Source: Medicago truncatula (Eukaryota; Streptophyta; Magnoliopsida; Fabales; Fabaceae). From it: a stretch of DNA of 64,000 bases. Positions 56,366-64,000 of this stretch are shown piece by piece. The translations under genes were made by a program, and so were the position numbers. Each line of letters begins with the position of its first letter. Within the stretch, counting starts at the first letter, position 1. The notes under the pieces are model-generated. The model was not told the origin of the DNA. It saw only the letters and a program-made list of their open reading frames with translations, and did not search any database. The stretch lies in the NCBI RefSeq assembly GCF_003473485.1, contig NC_053047.1:42394972-42458971 (forward strand), written 5' to 3'.

Positions 56366-58383
56366 TAGTAAAAAAAATTGTTTTATGTGATGAGTTATGC
56401 ATGCATTTCGAAAACAATTATGAAGATTGTATACGTTTCAAGATGTTTGCAACATAATTTTAATTTATTTTCAACGTTATACAAAAAAATCGTGTTTAGT
56501 TAACAATTTGGTTGATTTTTTTTAAGTCTTAACCCTATGATTCCTAAGGACAAGAATCATAGTTTATAAGATGAAATCAGTGTTTGACGGTGCAGATTGA
56601 AAAAGAGTTTTTTTATATATATTTTTTTTACTATAAATTTGATATTCTCTTCTAAAATCAATATTATTTAAAACACTTAACACATTCAATCTCTATTCTC
56701 TCTTAAATTGTTCAACACTAATAGTAATATTTGCAAATTCAAATTCTCTATGATAATCAAATACTAATTAAATGCTGAACTTTTGACTAGTTGAACCCAT
56801 TATATTTCTTGGTGTATGTTTTTGTGCCATCAAAATATAAGACTATGTTGAGTCGCGCACTCCAAACATGTTCATAACTAGATCATGCTTTCTAAACATA
56901 CGTAATTTCTATCATACATATGTTTTTATTTTTATTTTTTATTACTATATAATTGTTTTCAATTGTGCTTGTATCATACTTCAATTTTAAAAGTAAATGT
57001 ATATAATATTATGTAAAAAAAGTTATCAACAAATAGATATGAATCTTGATGCACAATATAAAGTATTCATTACTATCAATAATTGATTATTGTATGAGTG
57101 GATGAATCAAGAATGGATCCTGATAATAGGTGATAACAGTATAAACTATTGAAATGATTGGAACATATTAAGGAATTTTTTTAGTGTATATGCCGAATAC
57201 AACTCCCAATTTCCTCATCTATACAAAATGATTATTGCTTAATTTCTGTTGCTAATCTTGACTTAAGGAAAGTGATAACTCTTTGCAAAATTAAAAGGCC
57301 ATCAAGGATTAAAAAAATGGTGTGACATAGCTATCAAGATCTTTGGCATCCACCAAAGTAGAACCTTTGGATTGAGACAAGTTATAGGATGCAAATGTTG
57401 CAAATTTATTGGAGTGGAATTATTTATTGAGTAACAAAGTGCTTGTACATTGGACATTTTTAGTAAAAATTTCATCCAGCTACTTGATAATTTAGTGATG
57501 TAATCTATCTTTTCAGTATAAGTGGGCACATTGTCCCTATAATTTTATCTTGTATAATGTGATTGATCATGATAATAAGAGCCTATAAGTGAAAAATTAA
57601 TCTTAATTATGTATCATTCATTGTTTATATTTATTTGATTGATTGTGACTTGTGAACTAACCTAGCCCGTTCTTTGCTTGTGTTATTTTATTTTAAATTA
57701 TATGTTATTTACACCCTATGTATGAAAGCAGTGAATATATTTTTTTTGGGTACAAAGAAGCGGTGATTCTTAGTGTTTGATTTGATGTGGATAATGACTA
57801 GATGCATGTATAGCTCAATTTGGTTTGGTACTATGATCTATGTGCAAACATAAGCAAATTAGTATTGTGCTCAAGTTTAAATTAATTCAATTTTATACGC
57901 TTTTATATATACCTTGCAAGTGGAGTGTAAAAAGCTTTTGGTACCTCAAAGATAATATCTTAATTTCCCTCCAAATCTTTACTATCAATATTAGCTTAGT
58001 CACCAATTCTCAACGGCTGCATGTTCTTCTTTTAGACTATCAATTATTCTCTGAAAACTATGACTATTTTTAGGATATGAAATCTCAAAAGTTTGTACTT
58101 TGAAGATAGAAAAATAACTATTGCGACCAGAAAACAAAGACACTTGAAGTGGAAAGTTCTTTGATAGCACTAATAAATGTATTTTTATATAGATATGAAT
58201 ATGATATGATAATACTCTTCGAAGATATTGAAAGTAGTGAAGACTAAAAAAAAAAATAGAAAGAATAAACAAAAAAGATTCCTTCTCATGTAAGGCCAAA
58301 TGGGTATTAAATAGATGACCTATAAATGGTTGTGTAATTTCCTTTGTACAAATAATTAAAAGATTATACAATGCTCAACTTGA
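56366..58383. other. Intergenic, no clear gene
   Basis: AT-rich spacer. A minus-strand frame at 57302-57529 (75 codons) and a shifted neighbour frame look mildly protein-like, but no family was recognised. Confidence 0.4.
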
Positions 58384-58391
58384 CCTGCAAT

Positions 58392-59481
58392 CAGTGGCGT
58401 AGCCAGGATTCTGGAGTAGAGGGTTCAGACCTTTCAACTTTACCAGAGCTACGAAAGTTTTGTGCAATTATTTTTTCTTTTACATATCATTTATTTATAC
58501 TACTAAATTTATAATTTTCGTCATTTTTTTTAATCAAATATCTATTTTTTTTGCATAAATGTTTAATTATTTTTTTTTTATATTTTCCATATTTTGTATA
58601 AATTATAAATTTCAAAATCTATCAAATCAAAGTTAGAATTTGTGTAAATTATAAATTTATAATTCTAAAGCATAATAATTTGGTGTATAACATTTTGTGT
58701 TGAAATATGTTTCATGGAAAGAAGTAAAAATAATTTACATAAGTTATTGGTTACGGAAAAAATGTGAGGGAGAGTAATTTGGGTACACCTTGCATTTGAG
58801 TTCATGAAAATTGAGAATAAGTAAGATTTATTTTATTTTATTTGGAAAAGATGACATTTGAAACCAACTTGATTAAATAGGGTAAACATTTGTCAATTTT
58901 ATTTATAAATTTGGGACAAAGAAAGTGAACTTTTCCTGTTAAAATTTAGGATGGTGGGAGTATTAAGTTATGAAAGAATATAAAATATTTAGTAATATAT
59001 ATTATATTTGCAAGAATTAAACTCTGCGACATACTTTGTTTAGTGGTAAAAGCTTCTTAAAAGACTTTTAGAATTTGTGTTCTATCTTCAAGCACTTCAT
59101 TTTTTCTTTAGAAGGAATTCAATTATTACAATTACAATTATTAATAAGAAAATAAAAGAAAACAAATGTAATAGGAAAAACCAAATAGAGAGTTGGGCTT
59201 TTAAAAAATAGAGTTATATCAAAAAGGAAGTCAATTATCTCTAGTTGAGGCAAATACTGTTGTGCTAATATAAAAGTGAGACTCGTGTCATTCATAGGGT
59301 GAGAGAAACTTGGGTTATTGGTGTAAAATGTTTGGCTCAATTGCAATGTTAAAATATGAGGAGATTCTTCCTTAAAATATCAGGAGGTTCAAGCACTAAT
59401 AAAACAGTGCAATCATGTGCAAATTTTAAAAGCTCAGGAAATGCAAGTGCATCCCCTCACTTATATGTGGCACCGCCACTG
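58392..59481. mobile_element. Non-autonomous hAT-like element
   Basis: The ends cagtggcgtagccagga and (reverse of the right end) cagtggcggtgcca are similar inverted repeats. The exact 8-bp duplication cctgcaat is present on both sides (58384-58391 and 59482-59489), the size used by hAT elements. 1090 bp; no transposase domain seen inside. Confidence 0.82.
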
Positions 59482-59675
59482 CCTGCAATACAAGTTGTAT
59501 TAATAAATTTGGACTGAAATTCTTAAGAAGTTAGCTCAAATATAATAATGAAAACATCAATTAACAATTAAAATATCACTAACTAAGCTAGGTAGGACCA
59601 AATATGTGATTCTATATATAAAAAAGAAAGGACAAAAGCTACGTGACACGGTAAGATTAAGATGAATATATCCTG

Positions 59676-59790
59676 TGAGTGTAGTTCAGTTGGTAAAGAC
59701 AATGCATAATATATACAGGTGTCGAAATTCGAACATTTGACACCTCACTTCTCCATATTTAAAATGCATGAGCTCTAGTCACTAAGCTAC
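59676..59790 (+). mobile_element. tRNA-derived SINE (family 2, diverged)
   Basis: Box A tagttcagttgg (59682-59693), ggtaaagacaatgcat as in 42406-42490, and a decayed box B (aaattcgaac, near 59726). Confidence 0.6.
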
Positions 59791-60899
59791 TTAGAAAAAA
59801 TAATATTAAGATTGATATATAACTATCCCAAAATGTGTATATTTGATACATTATACCCTATTGAACCTGAATGTTCTATATCCTTATCCATTTTACTAAT
59901 GAATCTAAGATTTTAATTATGTGGGAACTCACCTTTAGCAAAGCCATGTTGTATGGTGATTTTAAAAACATGATGTGAAATGTCCAATATTGTATCTACC
60001 ATCCGGGCCCTTTTCTTTCTATTAAAGGATTTAATTAAAATGATAATTACTATAATGATGGATAATTGAATGATCTAATCTAATTATAATTATCTGTCTT
60101 TAATGATTCATCATATGGATTATTGATTAGGTTTCATGTCAATCAAATGAAAGTGGTTATGAATAACATTCTTATCTTGTCTTGTAAAAAGTGGTATTCT
60201 ATTTCTATCAAATGTTTGAATAAAGAGAAGTACCCCATTTAAGGGTTTAATCTAGCAAGATTACTTTTGATTTTGACTTTGAATAGCATCTCAAAGAAAT
60301 AGTTTCTCCATATCTGAATCTGAATTTGAAACATTCAAATCTAAGATCGGTGAAAGAAAAAATGTACAAAATTTGATTGTCACGTCCTTGTCATGTTTTT
60401 GTAATAATATAAGATAGGGGATATACTTATACATATGTACCTTTAGTAATTTCCATGGCAAGTAATGGTGGTTGAATGATACGAATTTCAAAGTAATTCT
60501 TTTCTATGAAATTTCTATTTTTCCCTAGTCATACATATAGATCACATATATGATAGACCGACATCCCAAAGATTGGAGGGGAGGGGAGAGGAATTCTGAC
60601 CTTATCTGTCTTTTACTTAATAACTTCCTTGATGTTTGACAATACGTTTGGGACCAACAAATACAAAATTCATAGGAACGTGTGTTTATAATTTATTTAT
60701 TTTGGTGAAAACATGTAGTATTTATAATATTTACGAATGTAAAGTCTTCTTTGTATATTTGACCGATTGATCCTAACTAGAGTAAGGACTAATTCCTCGA
60801 GGCATCTTAAAATATACTCATATATACATGCATACTTTAATAAGAACGATTGGTCTAAGTCGTGAGAAATTTTATAGATATCGTAGTCTGACTCATCTT
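59791..60899. other. Intergenic, no gene seen
   Basis: AT-rich spacer without coding or RNA signals. Confidence 0.4.
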
Positions 60900-61211
60900 T
60901 ATAAAACTGGTTCGTAAAGAGAAGATTGCTCTCACTTATAAACACATGTTTATGTCATATTTTGTTCGATACAAGACTTTTAACACACCCTCTCACGATC
61001 AACACTCTGAGCTTGGTTAGTGAACATAAATGGTGGGCGGTCTGATAGCAGAAACCTAATAGTAGGTGGCCCAGCGAATTTTGAAGGAGGCTCTGGTACC
61101 ATGTAGAAATTGGGGTCCAATCCCCTTTTAAAACCAATTTGTAAGGTGAGGATTGTACCCGCTTATAAACACATGTTCATGCCACATTTTATCTCATGAG
61201 ACTCTTTAACA
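60900..61211. repeat. Direct repeat of about 83 bp, spacing 228 bp
   Basis: A phrase with cttataaacacatgtt(t/c)atg and the neighbouring aaaac(t/c)...gtaa(a/g)g(a/t)gagattg-like text occurs at 60900-60983 and 61128-61211. The middle holds ggctctggtaccatgtagaa, common in legume spacers. It is an unclassified repeat. Confidence 0.5.
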
Positions 61212-61382
61212 ACTATAATGGTAACTAAAAACTACTTTAATAATTTCCAAAAAAAAAAAAAAAAAACTACTTTAATAAGTAGATAAATATATTTTTCCTT
61301 TTAACAAAAAAAAAATATTAACTTCATAGATACATAATACAATTAATATTTTGTACATCCAATTTTTTTTTTTATGGCAACT

Positions 61383-61492
61383 AGCTCATTGAAATTGATA
61401 CGCGAGAGAATCAAAATGAGATTTTGAAATAAACACACTTCAAAATTTCAAGTCAATACTATCAAGCAAACTTAAGTGGGTTCATCCAAAAA
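61383..61492 (-). mobile_element. tRNA-derived SINE-like copy (family 1, decayed)
   Basis: gcgagagaatcaaaatgaga, then ttcaagtcaatactatcaag and cttaagtgggtt: the order seen at 529-612 and 44388-44475. Confidence 0.45.
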
Positions 61493-61910
61493 TATCTCTT
61501 AATTGGTAATTTTTTGTGCGATAGAATTATGATTTTATTGACAAAAAGAAGGAAAGAGGAAAATCAGGTGAATTCAATGTGGTGTGTATTAGTATAGTCC
61601 ATACACAAGTACTTACAAATAAGATAAGGTATCAATATATCCTTGTGATCTAGTATTTCTTATGCTTAAAAAAAGTTTTGAAAAAAAAAATCAATTATAA
61701 AAAGTATCCACATTGAATAAACTATGTCCAACCAATTAAATAGTGTTGGTGTGCGTCCAATTTTCACAAATTCCACTGCTCACACCCATCAATCATCATA
61801 TATATCACCAGACACATAAGTTCTTTTGTGTTGGATCTCTAATTTCAATTTCTCCCTCTAAGAGACAATAAACACAAGTTTTAAGGTTAAGGTTTGTGTC
61901 GGTTCAAAAA

Positions 61911-63885
61911 ATGGGCAGAAAGTGCTCACATTGTGGAAACATAGGTCATAATTCAAGGACTTGTAATTCATTAAGAGGAAGTGGTAGTTTTGTTGGAGTT
62001 AGACTTTTTGGTGTTCAACTTGATTTATCTTCTTCTTGTGTTTCCATGAAAAAGAGTTTTAGCATGGATTCTTTTCCTACTTCATCTTCTTCTCCTACTT
62101 CTTCCTTTTCTTCTTCAAGATTAACCATTGATGATAGAGCCTCTATTGGTTATCTTTCAGATGGTCTCATAGTTCGTACACAAGAAAGGAAAAAAGGTAC
62201 ATATATTGTAATACATTTGTAAATTTTTAATTTAGATTCAAATTTTATCAAGACATCGGATGCAGGATACACATAAGATACAGTGCGTCATCCATTTTAA
62301 AGTATATGGATTTCAAAGAAAGCCTATGATGTATTTATTATGAAGACACTTTATTACTACTATTTATTTTCTTTGTTCTCAATCAATTCTAGGTGGTTCA
62401 TCTATAATTTTAAATTATTGATTTAGAATGTTAAATGAAATTAACATCTAACAAGTTTTTTTTGATATTTTGTTATTTTATTCATTAGGAGTTCCATGGA
62501 CAGAAGAAGAGCATAGAAAATTCCTTGTTGGACTTGAGAAGCTTGGAAAAGGAGATTGGAGGGGTATCTCTAGAAACTATGTGACTACAAGAACACCAAC
62601 ACAAGTTGCAAGCCATGCTCAAAAGTATTTTATTCGACTTGCAACCTTGAATAAGAAGAAGAGACGTTCAAGTCTCTTTGACATGGTATATATTATATAA
62701 TATTTCATGACCAACTAACTAGCACTCCTTTCTTAATTTATATATATAAAAAAAATTCTTCGTTCTTAATCATGAAATATGCATTTCATTGAATTTAATG
62801 AAATGCATACTTCATGTTCATTCATATTATTAAAAGTCTCACATTTAATAAAATCAGGTTTATAAAAGAGTTTGTAGGTGGGAAAAATTTGTACTTCTTT
62901 ACAAGCCCATTTTATAAAAGAGTTTTTTTATTCCTCTGATTTCTTAAAAAGCATACCACTCCAAATTGGAAAGGCACGAATGCGTTTGGATGTATAATCC
63001 ATAAAAATGTGTTTTTTCCGTCTAAATGACGAAATTCATGTGAGTGGTTTTTAAGAATCATGGTGGCCGAAAAATCTTCTTTTTATGATTGTTGGATTAG
63101 GAACAACTCAAATTCTAAAATAACATTAAAGCCTATAAAAAATTTACCCGATGACTCTAAGATCACTTGAGTCATGCTTGAGATAGTCAATCTTAGCTAT
63201 AAGGGGTGTGTTAAGAGTTCCAAATATGCTTAGAGGAAACAAATTGGTTTTCGATGTATAGAGACTTATTTGTTCTATGACAAATAAAAAACATCAAATG
63301 TCAGTGAAATTAGTCCTTATTGAGACTAATTTAACCGTCATTTAATATTTTTTAGTTATTTTTAGTTTTTTCAAAAACATTGACAATTTTTTCAATAATG
63401 TTTTTTTTCTCAACAAACCAATTTGGATATTTACATTTTATACAATGAAAAACAAGTATTAATCTCTTAAATTGAATGATATTGTGGAATTTTTTTAGGT
63501 TGGTAGTGGCAAGACAAACAAAACAGTTGATCCAAATAACAGTTCTAAAAGCAAGTCAGGAGATTCAGTTTGTAGACATGATCATGAAGTTGAGAAAGAT
63601 GCAACTTTGTCACTACTAATAAACTCACTTCAACAACAAACCAAATCAGATGATTATGATATGCAAAAAATTGAAGATGATTCTGAAGAAGCAGAACATA
63701 AAGATGTTCCAGATTGGCTACATCCTCTAACAAAGTCTTTAAATATGACATTGGTGATACCAAATTCTTCAAATGTAGCACCACCTGATCTTGAACTAAC
63801 TCTGGCAGGGTCTAAGTCAAATAACATGGAACAAGATAAAACATCATCAAGTTCATTTCTTATTGGGCCAATTAGTGTCACTTAA
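61911..63885 (+). CDS. MYB-related (SHAQKYF) transcription factor with CCHC knuckle and EAR motif
   Basis: Exons 61911-62196, 62489-62685 and 63499-63885, GT/AG, in phase; 870 nt, 289 residues. An N-terminal CCHC knuckle ([14 protein letters not shown], residues 5-18) and a Ser-rich linker come before a single MYB repeat at about 97-143 that ends in SHAQKYF, the plant 1R-MYB class. Near the C-terminus [10 protein letters not shown] (LELTL at 259-263) is an EAR-type repression motif. This layout fits the MYBH/KUA1/MYBS3 group, nuclear repressors acting in growth, sugar or light responses. The ATG at 61911 is chosen because it opens the conserved MGRKCSHCG start. Intact by eye. Confidence 0.92.
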
Positions 63886-64000
63886 TTAGCTTAAATTATT
63901 ATAAAATGTTTATATATTACTCCTTATGTATGTAATTTATGAAGAAAAATTTTGTTTTTATTTACCTGTCATTTTTTTTAAAGTGTAGTGCAAATTAACT

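Noticed and set aside
57302-57529. 75-codon minus-strand ORF and a shifted frame ending in a Val-Asp-Ala-Lys phrase
   Set aside because: Somewhat protein-like, but neither frame matches a family I know and stops interrupt extension; not enough for a gene.

Overview
This is plant nuclear DNA: low GC, spliced genes with GT/AG introns, plant-only gene families, and dense transposable elements. The tRNA-derived SINEs, the Sirevirus-type copia element and the MITE types suggest a papilionoid legume, perhaps Medicago or a close relative. The species is an inference and was not tested. I see no prokaryotic, organellar or CRISPR-like content.

Host genes: (1) 1532-5088 (+), a complete seven-exon Crooked-neck-like splicing factor. 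(2) 10953-12771 (+), a small Cys-rich protein of unknown function. (3) 13144-14737 (-), an F-box/LRR gene; a decayed copy with a large internal deletion lies at 18666-19960 and a tiny F-box relic at 72-165. (4) 48960-50474 (-), an intact EFFECTOR OF TRANSCRIPTION (ET)-type gene with a GIY-YIG-like domain and two ET zinc fingers. A same-strand paralogue at 33414-41368 is broken by a copia insertion in exon 2 and an in-frame stop in exon 3, and has gained a 117-bp coding repeat array and a foreign-looking coiled-coil tail. (5) 61911-63885 (+), a complete three-exon MYB-related (SHAQKYF) gene with a CCHC knuckle and a C-terminal EAR-type motif.

Mobile DNA fills most of the rest. 20835-32747 is a SIRE/Maximus-type copia element with near-identical LTRs, an extra 998-codon ORF and several polypurine tracts; its gag-pol is broken. 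35550-40674 is a second copia element with identical LTRs and one uninterrupted polyprotein ORF, the one that split the ET paralogue. 52643-56362 is a PIF/Harbinger element with both of its genes, each broken by one small change. 58392-59481 is a non-autonomous hAT-like element with an exact 8-bp target duplication. 45016-48781 is a long-inverted-repeat element that itself carries a solo LTR and a Mutator-like MITE. Further MITEs, a truncated LINE and about nine SINE-like copies are scattered through the spacers.

I found no convincing new multi-gene system. The most notable signals are the ET paralogue (repeat growth, C-terminal replacement and recent interruption), the apparently intact young copia element with a TA...CA terminus, and the extra Sirevirus ORF, which has no visible membrane segment although such ORFs are often called env-like.
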